64,000 bases of DNA from Oceanicaulis sp. HLUCCA04 (GCA_001314625.1 LJSH01000004.1:112039-176038), one strand, 5' to 3'; shown: positions 23,604 to 32,858, counted from the stretch's first letter. Program-made: numbers and translations. Notes: generated by a model not told the origin, from the letters alone.

Positions 23604-25381
23604 CCCATCAGCTCAAAATCGTGAACGGCCTTGTCCATGACGGGTCGGGCGGTGAACCGGTGAGAGCGGACATCGCCATCGATCATGGCCGGATCAGCGC
23701 CATAGGCGGCGATCTGGGTGATGCGCACGAAGTCATTGATGCCAAAGGCTGTATCGTTACACCGGGCTTTATCGACATCCACACCCATTATGACGGTCAG
23801 GCAACCTGGGATGACCGGATGGAGCCCTCCATCCGCCATGGGGTGACCACGGCCATTCTGGGTAATTGCGGGGTCGGCTTTGCGCCGGTGCGCTCATCAG
23901 ACCATGACCGGCTGGTGCGCCTGATGGAAGGGGTGGAGGATATTCCCGGCACCGCCCTGCATGAGGGGCTGAAATGGAACTGGGAAAGCTTCACCGATTA
24001 TCTGGACGCGCTGGAGGCGAAGCCCCGCACGCTCGATGTCGCTGCGATGATCACCCACGACCCTTTGCGGGTCTATGTGATGGACGAGCGCGCCAGCTTT
24101 GACGCGCAGGCCTCAGACGAAGACATCGCAAAGATGCGCAAGCTGGTGCGCGAGGCGCTGGAGGCAGGCGCTATCGGGTTTTCCACCGGCCGGTCAGACC
24201 TGCATCGCACGGCAGACGGCGAATGGACGCCGGCCTCTGAAGCGACAGCGAAAGAGCTGATCGGCATTGCCGAGGCGTTCAAGGGCCTCACCCATGGCGT
24301 GCTGCAGGCCGTGTCCGACTTTGACCTGCAACGCTCTGAAGAAGCCTTCCCGAAGGAATGGGAGGTAGTGGAGAAATACGTCAAGGCAGGCGGCGGACGC
24401 CCGGCCTCGATCTCGCTGATGCAGCGCGATCTGGCACCCAATCAGTGGCGGGACATTCTCAAGGGCGTGGAGAAGCTCAACGCCGACGGCTTTGACATGC
24501 GCGTGCAGGTCGCCCCGCGCGCCATCGGTGTGTTTCTCGGCCTGCAATGCACCTTCCATCCCTTCATGGGCCATCCGTCCTACAAGAAAATTGCGCACCT
24601 GCCGCTGGCAGAACGGGTCGCGCGGATGAACGATCCGGCCGTGAAAGCGCAGATGCTGTCTGAAAAGCCGGACAAGGTGTCGGTGGAAGGCTCCTCCGTG
24701 CCGCCGATTGCCGACATCATGCTGGAAAGCATGGAGTTTGTGGCTGAGAAGCTGTTCATGCTCTCTGACGATCCCGATTATGAGCAGTCCGGCGAGCAGT
24801 CGATTGCGGGCCGGGCCCGCGCGCGCGGCGTCCCCGTGTGGGAAGAGCTTTACGACACGGTGATCGCGCGCGACGGGCAGGAGCTGATCTATCTGCCCAT
24901 CTATAACTATACCGAGATGAGCTATGACAATGTGCTGACAATGATGCGCCATCCGCAGGCGTTGATCGGCCTGTCGGACGGCGGCGCGCATGTCGGGACG
25001 GTCTGTGATGCCAGCTTCCCGAGCTATCTATTGAAATACTGGACGCAGGAGCGCACCCGCGGCGAGCGTATCGAGCTGCCGCGCGCGGTGCAGATGCTGT
25101 CGGGCGATATCGCCGATTTTCTGGGCCTGACCGACCGGGGCCGCATCAAGGTGGGCCTGAAAGCTGATCTGAATGTCATCGATCTGGATAACCTCAAGCT
25201 GGAAGCTCCGCACATGGTCGCGGACCTGCCGGCAGGCGGGCAGCGCCTGCTGCAGGGGGCGAGCGGCTACAAGGCCACTATCGTGTCGGGTGAAATCGTT
25301 GTGCGCGATGACAAGATCACGTCCGCGCGCCCCGGCCGCCTGATCCGCGCCGGGCAGCAAATGGCGATGGCGGCAGAGTAA
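23600..25381 (+). CDS. N-acyl-D-amino-acid deacylase-like amidohydrolase
   Basis: A 593-aa amidohydrolase-superfamily enzyme of the D-aminoacylase branch. The metal site HTHYDGQATWD comes first, then GVTTAILGNCGVGFAPVR (the typical GNCG of D-aminoacylases), IGFSTGRSD, and near the end the metal-ligand region VGLSDGGAHVG. It probably hydrolyses N-acyl-D-amino acids or a related amide/dipeptide in the cytoplasm. It is coupled to a BASS transporter by a 4-bp overlap. The start at 23600 is the ATGA within the end of the transporter gene. Confidence 0.92.
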   Translation: MTHQLKIVNGLVHDGSGGEPVRADIAIDHGRISAIGGDLGDAHEVIDAKGCIVTPGFIDIHTHYDGQATWDDRMEPSIRHGVTTAILGNCGVGFAPVRSSDHDRLVRLMEGVEDIPGTALHEGLKWNWESFTDYLDALEAKPRTLDVAAMITHDPLRVYVMDERASFDAQASDEDIAKMRKLVREALEAGAIGFSTGRSDLHRTADGEWTPASEATAKELIGIAEAFKGLTHGVLQAVSDFDLQRSEEAFPKEWEVVEKYVKAGGGRPASISLMQRDLAPNQWRDILKGVEKLNADGFDMRVQVAPRAIGVFLGLQCTFHPFMGHPSYKKIAHLPLAERVARMNDPAVKAQMLSEKPDKVSVEGSSVPPIADIMLESMEFVAEKLFMLSDDPDYEQSGEQSIAGRARARGVPVWEELYDTVIARDGQELIYLPIYNYTEMSYDNVLTMMRHPQALIGLSDGGAHVGTVCDASFPSYLLKYWTQERTRGERIELPRAVQMLSGDIADFLGLTDRGRIKVGLKADLNVIDLDNLKLEAPHMVADLPAGGQRLLQGASGYKATIVSGEIVVRDDKITSARPGRLIRAGQQMAMAAE

Positions 25382-25531
25382 ATCTGCATCGACAAGGCCC
25401 GCGTTCAGGCGCAAGACTGATTCATCAGGGATCAGCGCGTCATCCGCCAAGAGGACGGATGGCAGACCGGCGCGCCCTGCCCGCACCGGCATGGGCCGGA
25501 CTTTCGCGGGTCAGCCGGTGGAGTGACGCCC

Positions 25532-25678
25532 ATGGCCAAGGGTCAGATGAAGGGCAATAAAGAAGCGAAAAAGCCCAAGAAGGAAAAGGCGAAAGTGACG
25601 GCCGCCGCGCCGGCGCGCACGGCTATCGACCGGATGAAAGAGTCGCAGGACCGCTCCAAGGCCCGCAAGCCCAGCTAG
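25532..25678 (+). CDS. Small lysine/alanine-rich protein, unknown
   Basis: A 48-aa open frame starting MAKGQMKGNKEAKKPKKEKA and ending SQDRSKARKPS, very basic, with a central Ala-rich segment. GGAGTGA lies 6 nt upstream of the ATG, so it is likely translated. I do not recognise a family. It sits alone between the D-aminoacylase-like gene and the convergent gltB; its stop codon lies within a 10-bp-stem hairpin. A nucleic-acid-binding role would fit the charge but is not shown. Confidence 0.62.
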   Translation: MAKGQMKGNKEAKKPKKEKAKVTAAAPARTAIDRMKESQDRSKARKPS

Positions 25679-25687
25679 GGCTTGCGG
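25663..25687. terminator. Hairpin between the 48-aa gene and gltB
   Basis: Perfect 10-bp stem CCGCAAGCCC (25663-25672) and GGGCTTGCGG (25678-25687), 5-nt loop, covering the end of the small lysine-rich gene and ending 4 bp before the gltB stop. There is no T-tract on either strand, so it is at best a shared attenuating hairpin between convergent genes. Confidence 0.4.
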
Positions 25688-25691
25688 CTCC

Positions 25692-28600
25692 TCAAGCCTT
25701 CACCTTTTCCAAGCCGCCGCTTTCCATATAGCCGGCCTCGAAGGGGCGGACATGGCGGATGGCGCGCTTGCGGCGTTCCCAGTCGGCCAGTATCGCCGCC
25801 CCATGGCGTGAGCCGGTGGCGGCGACATGCGCCTCGATCATCGAGCGGCAGCGCATCTCCGCTTCGGCGTCCAGATCGCTGACAAACACGGTCTCTGCGT
25901 TGAGGCGCGGCTCCAGCCGGTCATCCTCGTCCAGCACGAAGGCTTCGCCGCCGGTCATGCCGGCGGCGAAATTATCGCCGACCTTGCCCAGGATCACGGC
26001 CACGCCGCCGGTCATGTATTCACAGCCATTGGCCCCGCAGCCTTCCACGACCACGCTGGCGCCGGAATTGCGCACCGCAAAGCGCTGGCCCGCACCGCCC
26101 GCCGCATAAAGCGCGCCGGAGGTTGCCCCGTAAAGCACCGTATTGCCGATGATCGCATCGCCGGGCGCTTCGCGGGTGCAGCCGCCGAACGGACGGATGG
26201 CGATAACCGCGCCGGACAGGCCCTTGGCGACATAATCATTGGCATCGCCTTCAAGTTCGATGCGCAAGCCCTTGGCCGCAAACGCGCCGAGCGACTGCCC
26301 GGCAGAGCCGTTCAGATGCAGCGTGAGCTGGCCGTCTGTCAGGCCATCGGGTCCGAACTTGCGCACAATGGCAGACGAGACACGCGTGCCGACGGCACGG
26401 TCGGTGTTTCTGACATCATAGACCAGCTGCATCTTCTCGCCGCGCGAGAACACGGCGCTGGCGTCTTTGAGGATTTGCTCGTCAAGGCTCGGCGCGACGG
26501 CGTTGCGTTGCACGCGCGTGGAGCGCGGCGGGCGGGCATGGGGGTCAACGCGGACCAGAAGCGGGTTCAGATCGAGATCATCGAGATGTTCTGCGCCCCG
26601 GCTGACCTGATCGAGCAGGTCGGCGCGCCCTATCACGTCCTCGATGGAGTTTGCGCCGAGCCGGGCGAGGATTTCGCGCGCGTCACGGGCGATAAAGGTC
26701 ATCAGATTGACGACATGATCGGCCAGGCCGGTAAAGCGCTTTCTGAGTTCATCGTCCTGCGTGCACACGCCCACCGGGCAGGTGTTGGAATGGCACTGGC
26801 GCACCATCAGGCAGCCCAGCGCGACCAGGCTGGTCGTGCCGATGCCGAACTCTTCAGCGCCCAGCATGGCGGCGATGACCACATCGCGCCCGGTGCGGAT
26901 ACCGCCATCGGCGCGCAGGGTGACGCGCTCACGCAGACCGTTGAGCGACAGCACCTGATGGGCCTCTGACAGGCCGAGCTCCAGCGGCGCGCCGGCAAAC
27001 TTGATCGAGGTTTGCGGGCTGGCCCCCGTGCCGCCGACACTGCCGGAAATGAGAATGACGTCGGCATGCGCCTTGGCGACGCCTGCGGCCACGGCGCCGA
27101 CCCCGGCCGCGCTGACCAGCTTTACTGCGACGCGGGCATCGGGATTGATCTGTTTGAGGTCGTAGATGAGCTGGGCCAGATCCTCGATCGAGTAGATATC
27201 GTGGTGGGGCGGCGGCGAGATCAGCGTCGTGCCGGGAATGGCATGGCGCATTTTCGCGATAAACTCTGTCACCTTGAAGCCGGGCAGCTGGCCGCCCTCG
27301 CCGGGCTTGGCCCCTTGCGCCACCTTGATCTCGATCTCGCGGCATTCATTGAGATAGTGCGCGGTGACACCAAACCGGCCCGACGCGATCTGCTTGACGG
27401 CAGAGTTCATATTGTCGCCATTGGGCAGCGGTGTGTAGCGCGCCGGGTCTTCGCCGCCCTCGCCGGAGACAGATTTGGCACCGATCCGGTTCATGGCGAC
27501 GTTGAGGGCCCCATGGGCTTCGGGCGAGAGCGCGCCAAGGCTCATGCCGGGCGTGACGAAGCGCTGGCGTATCTCGTTCACGCTCTCACAGGCTGAAATG
27601 TCGATTGAGGGTCCGAGTGCGCGCATGTCCAAAAGATCGCGTAGCTGGATGGGCGGCTTTGCCTGCTGCAGCTCCACAAAATGGCGGAAGGAGGCGTAAT
27701 CCTCGTTGCGCACGGCCTTTTGCAGGGCGGTGACGCTCTGCGCCTCGACCGCATGCACCTCTCCGGAAGCGCGCTGGCGGTAGAAGCCGCCCACCGGCAG
27801 GCGCACTGCGCCATCGCCATTCCACGCCCAGCGATGTAGCTCGGCCAGCTTCTGTTCAAGCCCGGAGAGGCCCACGCCGGAAATGCGGCTTGTCACGCCG
27901 CCCAGATATTCCGACGCCACGGCGCGCGAGAGGCCCAGCACCTCGAAATTGCACCCGCCGCGATAGGAGGAAACCACCGCAATCCCCATCTTGGAGAGGA
28001 TTTTCATCAGGCCCGCGTCGAGTGCCTTCTTCATGTGATAGGCGCGTTTTTCCGGGCTGAGCTGGCCGAGCCCGCGCAAGCTGCGCGTCACCACGGTTTC
28101 AAAGGCGATATAGGGGTTCACGGTTGTGGCGCCGAGCCCCACCAGTACCGCGCAGGCATGGGCGTCGCTTGCGTCGGCGGCGCGCACATTGAGCGAAATA
28201 TGGGTGCGCAGCCCTTCGCGCGTCAGGTGCGTGTGGGCTGCGCCGACGGCCAGCGCCATGGGTATGGCGCAGCGGTCGGGCCCTTGCGCCTCATCGGTGA
28301 GGACCAGATGCTGGGCCTTGCCTTCGCGCACCGCCCTGGCGGCGTCGGCGCGAACCCGGTCGAGCGCATCGCGCAGGCCAGCGCCGCTGCCGGACGCATC
28401 TTCCAGGGCGAATGTGCAGTCGATCTCGGCCACGCCCTCGCCCAGAACACCGCGCAGGCGCTGATACATGCCATTGGTCAGGATCGGGCTTTCCAGCACG
28501 AAGACATCGGTCTGGGTCTCGTCGGTCGCCAGAATGTTTCCGAGATTTTTAAACCGGGTTTTCAGGCTCATCACCCGGCCCTCGCGCAAGGGGTCGATGG

Positions 28601-30206
28601 GCGGGTTCGTCACTTGCGAGAAGTTCTGCCGGAAATAGTGATAGACGGGCCGGTAGCGGTTCGACAGCACGGCCAGCGGGCTGTCATCGCCCATTGAGCC
28701 GATGGCTTCCTTGCCGTCCTCGGCCATGGGCGCAAGGATGATCTCGATGTCTTCAAGGCTCAGCCCGGCAGCGGCTTGACGGCGTGCGCGGCCCTCATCA
28801 TCCCATAATACAGGTTCGGGACCGGGGCCGACTTCGGCCTCGACATCGCGGATATTGGACAGCCATTCGTCATAAGGGTGTTTGGCGGCGAGATGGTCGA
28901 GTATCTCGTTGGCGTCATAGAACCGCCCGGCATCCAGATCGACCGCGATCATCCGTCCCGGCTCGATCGAACCGCGCCGCGCCACGCGTGATTGCGGCAA
29001 GGGCGTCATGCCGGTTTCCGAGCCGACGACCAGCAGATCGTCATGGGTGCGCATCCAGCGCAGCGGGCGCAGCCCGTTGCGGTCAAGCCCGGCCACGGCC
29101 CAGCGCCCGTCACAGGCGGCCAAGGCTGCGGGGCCATCCCAGGGTTCCATCACCGAGTTGCAGTGCTCGTAAAGCCCGCGCCAGCGTGCGGGCATGATAT
29201 CGGCCTTTTTCGACCAGGCCTCCGGGATGAGCAGGGCCTTGGCCATCGGCGCGGTGCGGCCGGCGCGCACCAATACCTCGAACACCTGGTCGAGCGCGGC
29301 GGAATCTGATGAGCCCGCCTGAATGACCGGCTTTACGAAGTCCTCGGCATCGGCGAACGCCTTGGACGCCATGAGAATCTCATGGCTCTTCATCCAGTTC
29401 ACATTGCCTTTGAGCGTGTTGATCTCGCCATTATGGGCAAGCATGCGGAAAGGCTGAGCGAGGCGCCATTCAGGAAAGGTGTTGGTCGAATAGCGCTGAT
29501 GGAAGATGGCAAAGGACGAAACGAAGCGCTCGTCTTTCAGGTCCGGATAGAAGCGGTCGATGGCTTCGGCCAAGAACATGCCCTTGTAGATGATGTCTCG
29601 TGTGGACAGCGAGGCAATATAGAAACCGGGCAGGTTCTCCTCGCGCGCGCGTTTCTCGATACGGCGGCGCACGATGTAGAGCTGGCGGTCGAGAATGTGG
29701 GCCTTCTTGCCGTGGGGGTCATCAAAGAGGATCTGTTCAATGGCTGGCCGCGTCGCATTGGCCTTGTCGCCCAGACAGGATGGATCGACAGGCGTCTGGC
29801 GCCAGCCATAGAGGCGGAAACCCGCGCGCAGGATTTCGGTTTCCACAATGGTGCGCCCGCGCTCCTGCGCGGCAAAATCGGTACGCGGCAGGAAGATCAT
29901 CCCCACTGCCACCGGGCTTTCGCCCGGCACATGGCCGGTACGCGCGACCTGCTCTTTAAAGAAGTCCTGCGGCACGCCCACGCGCACGCCCGCCCCGTCG
30001 CCGGTCTTGCCATCGGCATCGACCGCGCCGCGGTGCCAGACCGCTTTGAGTGACTTGATGGCGAGCTCCACCACTTCGCGGCGCGGCTCGCCATCAATAG
30101 CGGCAATGAGGCCGACACCGCAGGCATCGCGTTCGGAGGCCGGGTCATAGCTGCCCGCATCAATGAGGCGCTGGCGCTGGTCCAGATAGGTCTTCATCGC
30201 GGTCAT
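25692..30206 (-). CDS. gltB: Glutamate synthase (NADPH) large subunit
   Basis: A 1504-aa subunit of GOGAT, which makes two glutamates from glutamine and 2-oxoglutarate; ammonia is released in the N-terminal amidotransferase domain and passed to the FMN synthase domain. The glutaminase nucleophile is Cys in ERDACGVGLIA (about residue 29), after a short propeptide. The synthase domain carries GGEDPARY and the 3Fe-4S cysteines in RQCHSNTCPVGVCTQ; the C-terminal GXGXG beta-helix contains GGVAVILGKVG. The start overlaps gltD's stop by 4 bp, so gltD-gltB form an operon in that order. Confidence 0.98.
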   Translation of the reverse strand: MTAMKTYLDQRQRLIDAGSYDPASERDACGVGLIAAIDGEPRREVVELAIKSLKAVWHRGAVDADGKTGDGAGVRVGVPQDFFKEQVARTGHVPGESPVAVGMIFLPRTDFAAQERGRTIVETEILRAGFRLYGWRQTPVDPSCLGDKANATRPAIEQILFDDPHGKKAHILDRQLYIVRRRIEKRAREENLPGFYIASLSTRDIIYKGMFLAEAIDRFYPDLKDERFVSSFAIFHQRYSTNTFPEWRLAQPFRMLAHNGEINTLKGNVNWMKSHEILMASKAFADAEDFVKPVIQAGSSDSAALDQVFEVLVRAGRTAPMAKALLIPEAWSKKADIMPARWRGLYEHCNSVMEPWDGPAALAACDGRWAVAGLDRNGLRPLRWMRTHDDLLVVGSETGMTPLPQSRVARRGSIEPGRMIAVDLDAGRFYDANEILDHLAAKHPYDEWLSNIRDVEAEVGPGPEPVLWDDEGRARRQAAAGLSLEDIEIILAPMAEDGKEAIGSMGDDSPLAVLSNRYRPVYHYFRQNFSQVTNPPIDPLREGRVMSLKTRFKNLGNILATDETQTDVFVLESPILTNGMYQRLRGVLGEGVAEIDCTFALEDASGSGAGLRDALDRVRADAARAVREGKAQHLVLTDEAQGPDRCAIPMALAVGAAHTHLTREGLRTHISLNVRAADASDAHACAVLVGLGATTVNPYIAFETVVTRSLRGLGQLSPEKRAYHMKKALDAGLMKILSKMGIAVVSSYRGGCNFEVLGLSRAVASEYLGGVTSRISGVGLSGLEQKLAELHRWAWNGDGAVRLPVGGFYRQRASGEVHAVEAQSVTALQKAVRNEDYASFRHFVELQQAKPPIQLRDLLDMRALGPSIDISACESVNEIRQRFVTPGMSLGALSPEAHGALNVAMNRIGAKSVSGEGGEDPARYTPLPNGDNMNSAVKQIASGRFGVTAHYLNECREIEIKVAQGAKPGEGGQLPGFKVTEFIAKMRHAIPGTTLISPPPHHDIYSIEDLAQLIYDLKQINPDARVAVKLVSAAGVGAVAAGVAKAHADVILISGSVGGTGASPQTSIKFAGAPLELGLSEAHQVLSLNGLRERVTLRADGGIRTGRDVVIAAMLGAEEFGIGTTSLVALGCLMVRQCHSNTCPVGVCTQDDELRKRFTGLADHVVNLMTFIARDAREILARLGANSIEDVIGRADLLDQVSRGAEHLDDLDLNPLLVRVDPHARPPRSTRVQRNAVAPSLDEQILKDASAVFSRGEKMQLVYDVRNTDRAVGTRVSSAIVRKFGPDGLTDGQLTLHLNGSAGQSLGAFAAKGLRIELEGDANDYVAKGLSGAVIAIRPFGGCTREAPGDAIIGNTVLYGATSGALYAAGGAGQRFAVRNSGASVVVEGCGANGCEYMTGGVAVILGKVGDNFAAGMTGGEAFVLDEDDRLEPRLNAETVFVSDLDAEAEMRCRSMIEAHVAATGSRHGAAILADWERRKRAIRHVRPFEAGYMESGGLEKVKA

Positions 30207-31630
30207 TCGGCAGGCTCCAGCTCGCGCGTCTGTTCTGCGGCGGCGCGCGCCATCAGGTCGGCATGGATGGTGGCGGCAGCGTCCTGTCCGTCTTTAATGG
30301 CCCACACCACCAGCGAGGCGCCGCGCACAATGTCCCCGCCGGCATAGACGCCCGGCAGGCTGGTGCGGCAGCGCTCTGTCACACGGATCGTGCCGCGCGG
30401 CGTGCAACTGATATTGCCTGTGGCGGCGAGGTCTTCGGCTTCATAGCCCAGTGCGGCAATGACCAGATCGGCGGCCATATCCGTCTCGGCCCCGTCCAGC
30501 ACGATGGGCTGGCGGCGGCCATCTGCGTCTGGCGCGCCCAGCCCCATGCGCTGTACACGCACGCCGGACAGCGTGTCCGCATCGCCTTTGAGCGCCAGCG
30601 GCGCGGACAGCCATTCAAACACTACGCCCTCTTCCTCGGCATGGGTCACTTCGCGCAAGGAGCCGGGCATGTTCTCCCGGTCGCGCCGGTAAAGGCAGGT
30701 GACAGCGCTCGCGCCCTGACGGATCGCGGTGCGGACGCAATCCATCGCGGTATCGCCGCCACCGATAACAACTACCTTGCGACCTTTAGCCTGCAGGCGG
30801 TCTTCATCGCGAATGGCTTCGCCAAACCCGCGCCGGTTGGAGGCGGTTAGATAGTCCAGAGCCGGGATCAGCCCCTTACTGCCAGAGCCGGGGCAGGTGA
30901 GGGCGCGCGCCTTGTAGGTGCCGATGGCCAGAAAGACCGCGTCATGGCCGCTTCGCAGTTCATCAAGGCTCACATCCTTGCCCAGCTCGGTATTGAGCTG
31001 GAAGGCAACGCCGCTATCGGCAAGGCGCCGGGTGCGGCGCTCCACGACCGATTTGTCCATCTTGAAGTTCGGAATGCCATAGATCAGGAGCCCGCCCGCA
31101 CGGTCATGGCGGTCATAAACGGTGACGGCGTGGCCCTGTTCGCGCAGGCGCTCTGCCGCCGCAAGACCCGCCGGGCCCGCGCCGACCACGCCCACCGAGA
31201 AGCCGGTTTCGCGTTTCGGGCGGATCGGCTTGATCCAGCCCTGCTTCCACGCGGTCTCGGTGATATGGGTTTCCACCGCGCCAATGGTCACCGCGCCATG
31301 ACCAGATTGCTCGATCACGCACGAGCCTTCGCACAGACGGTCCTGCGGGCAGATGCGCCCGCAAATCTCCGGCAGGGTGGAGGTGGCGCTGGAGCGCTCC
31401 CACGCCTCTTCCATGCGCCCTTCCGCCGCCAGCATCAGCCAGTCTGGGATATCATTATGCAACGGGCAGCCCGACTGGCAGAAGGGCACGCCGCATTGTG
31501 AACAGCGTGCGGCCTGATCGGCCCCGGCTTGCGGATTGAAGGGCGCATAAATCTCGTCGAAATCCGCGCGCCGCTCTGTCGCGGAGCGCTTGGCCGGGTA
31601 GCTCTGATCCAGCTCGGTGAAACGGAGCAT
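30203..31630 (-). CDS. gltD: Glutamate synthase (NADPH) small subunit
   Basis: A 475-aa flavoprotein that passes electrons from NADPH to the large subunit through FAD and two 4Fe-4S clusters. N-terminal cysteines lie in RCSQCGVPFCQSGCP and later CGRICPQDRLCEGSC; the FAD motif is VGAGPAGLAAAERL and the NADPH motif VIGGGDTAMDC. The ATG at 31628-31630 follows AAGGAGAG; the frame is open upstream without support. It is the first gene of the gltD-gltB operon and is divergent from bfd. Confidence 0.97.
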   Translation of the reverse strand: MLRFTELDQSYPAKRSATERRADFDEIYAPFNPQAGADQAARCSQCGVPFCQSGCPLHNDIPDWLMLAAEGRMEEAWERSSATSTLPEICGRICPQDRLCEGSCVIEQSGHGAVTIGAVETHITETAWKQGWIKPIRPKRETGFSVGVVGAGPAGLAAAERLREQGHAVTVYDRHDRAGGLLIYGIPNFKMDKSVVERRTRRLADSGVAFQLNTELGKDVSLDELRSGHDAVFLAIGTYKARALTCPGSGSKGLIPALDYLTASNRRGFGEAIRDEDRLQAKGRKVVVIGGGDTAMDCVRTAIRQGASAVTCLYRRDRENMPGSLREVTHAEEEGVVFEWLSAPLALKGDADTLSGVRVQRMGLGAPDADGRRQPIVLDGAETDMAADLVIAALGYEAEDLAATGNISCTPRGTIRVTERCRTSLPGVYAGGDIVRGASLVVWAIKDGQDAAATIHADLMARAAAEQTRELEPAE

Positions 31631-31670
31631 GGCGCTCTCCTTCTCGGCGAGAGTGTGATTGAAGGCGGAT

Positions 31671-31710
31671 GTCCGGACCGCGTCAAATCGGGCGGACGCT
31701 TTGTCCGGAC
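31671..31710. promoter_or_regulatory. Two GTCCGGAC palindromes 32 bp apart upstream of gltD
   Basis: The 8-bp palindrome GTCCGGAC occurs at 31671-31678 and again at 31703-31710, upstream of gltD. The spacing is three helical turns, which would place two bound dimers on the same face. No known regulator site matches; a role in nitrogen control is speculation. Confidence 0.3.
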
Positions 31711-31777
31711 AAGTGCTGCATTGCAACATGAAGATGACACTTCCGCAAGCGTCTGCGATGGCCCCGCTGGCAGGCGT

Positions 31778-31795
31778 AATTGACAATCATTCGCA
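31778..31795. promoter_or_regulatory. Possible Fur/Irr-like iron box upstream of bfd
   Basis: The stretch AATTGACAATCATTCGCA partly matches the GATAATNATTATC-type Fur box (GACAATCATT core), and a further CATGCAAATGCGAATGCG lies 11 bp downstream, resembling the TGCAAAT half of alphaproteobacterial iron boxes. Both sit upstream of the bfd start at 31868. Iron control of bfd is known in other bacteria. The match is imperfect. Confidence 0.35.
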
Positions 31796-31867
31796 GGTGT
31801 GGAACATGCAAATGCGAATGCGTCGCGATACGGGCGCACTCCCATTATCAAGAAGCGGTCCCCGCCC

Positions 31868-32068
31868 ATGTATGTGTGCATCTGCAACGCCCTGAAATGC
31901 TCGCAGTTCCGCGAAGCCGCGCAAAGCGGCGCGCAGGACGTGACGAGCGCGTTCAAGGCATGCGGGGCCCGGCCGCGCTGCGGGCGCTGCCTTGAAGACG
32001 CGGCCAGCCTGATTGAGCAGTCGCTTCCACGGCTTGACGCCCTGCCGCAAGCTGTCGCTGCCGAATAG
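31868..32068 (+). CDS. bfd: Bacterioferritin-associated ferredoxin
   Basis: A 66-aa 2Fe-2S protein that reduces bacterioferritin to release stored iron. The four cluster ligands are present at Cys4, Cys6, Cys38 and Cys41 (MYVCIC and RPRCGRC), the spacing of E. coli Bfd. The C-terminus is extended by about 20 residues. It lies 120 bp upstream of the bacterioferritin gene on the same strand. The ribosome site is weak. Confidence 0.93.
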   Translation: MYVCICNALKCSQFREAAQSGAQDVTSAFKACGARPRCGRCLEDAASLIEQSLPRLDALPQAVAAE

Positions 32069-32188
32069 CGGCGTCTGCAAACGCCTCTTAGAAACAAAAG
32101 CAAACAAAATCAGGGGCTTGGGCTTTCGCCCGTTGCGCCTATCGGCTAGTCTGTATGCAAATCAGGCGAGCTGACAGGAGGCGAGGCC

Positions 32189-32671
32189 ATGAAAGGCGAT
32201 AGCGGCGTTATCGAGCATCTCAACAAGGCGCTCAAACTGGAGCTGACCACGGTCAACCAGTATTTCCTGCATGCACGCATGTTCAAGAACTGGGGCTTCA
32301 ACAAAATTGCCAAGATCGAGTACGAGGAATCCATCGACGAGATGAAGCATGCCGACATGCTCATCGACCGCATCCTCTTTCTCGACGGCCTGCCCAATGT
32401 GCAGGATCTGGGCAAGGTGATGATCGGCGAGACGCTCAAAGAGTGTCTGGAGCTTGATCTGAAGGCCGAGCACAAGGCGCACCCGATCTACAAGGACGCC
32501 ATCGCCTATTGCGAGGAGGTGCGCGACTACGGCTCGCGTGATCTGCTCGAAGTGATCCTGAAATCAGAAGAAGAGCATATCGACTTCCTTGAAACCCAGC
32601 TGGAAATCATCGGCCGCATCGGCGAGGAACGCTATATGCAGTCCATGCTGGGCGAGCAGGAGCCGGGCTAG
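32189..32671 (+). CDS. bfr: Bacterioferritin
   Basis: A 160-aa heme-containing ferritin that stores iron as a mineral in a 24-subunit shell. All six ferroxidase ligands are in the usual places: Glu18, Glu51, His54, Glu94, Glu127 and His130, and the axial heme ligand is Met52 (DEMKHADM). GACAGGAGGCG precedes the ATG. It follows bfd and is followed by tandem hairpins. Confidence 0.97.
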   Translation: MKGDSGVIEHLNKALKLELTTVNQYFLHARMFKNWGFNKIAKIEYEESIDEMKHADMLIDRILFLDGLPNVQDLGKVMIGETLKECLELDLKAEHKAHPIYKDAIAYCEEVRDYGSRDLLEVILKSEEEHIDFLETQLEIIGRIGEERYMQSMLGEQEPG

Positions 32672-32709
32672 GGGCGGGGATGCGCACAATGTGGTGGTGT
32701 GGATAGAGG

Positions 32710-32739
32710 CCCCGGATAGCTGCGGTGCAGCTTCCGGGG
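32710..32739 (+). repeat. CCCCGGA hairpin repeat, copy 1 (likely bfr terminator)
   Basis: CCCCGGA-T-AGCTGC (32710-32723) pairs with GCAGCT-TCCGGGG (32727-32739) across a 3-nt loop and is followed by TTTC. Flanks (AGGCCCCGGAT on the left, TCCGGGGTTTC on the right) are shared with the hairpin at 47305-47341. It may act as the bfr terminator as well as belong to a repeat family. Confidence 0.6.
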
Positions 32740-32764
32740 TTTCAGGATTCTCACCAGTGTGAAC

Positions 32765-32794
32765 TCCCGGAAAGCGCGGAGCGCTTGTCCGGGA
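32765..32794. repeat. CCGGA hairpin repeat, copy 2
   Basis: TCCCGGA-AAGCGC (32765-32777) pairs with GCGCTT-G-TCCGGGA (32781-32794), loop GGA. The outer CCGGA/TCCGG arms and design match the neighbouring hairpin at 32710-32739 but the inner stem differs. Confidence 0.55.
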
Positions 32795-32858
32795 TCTCTT
32801 GCAGGGGGAAGCGGGGCGGTTTTGCCGCCACGATCATTCCCACACTTTTCTCACTCTC

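Noticed and set aside
31631-31867. A sigma-54 promoter for gltDB
   Set aside because: I looked for the TGGCAC-N5-TTGCA pattern on the minus strand and did not find a match with correct spacing.
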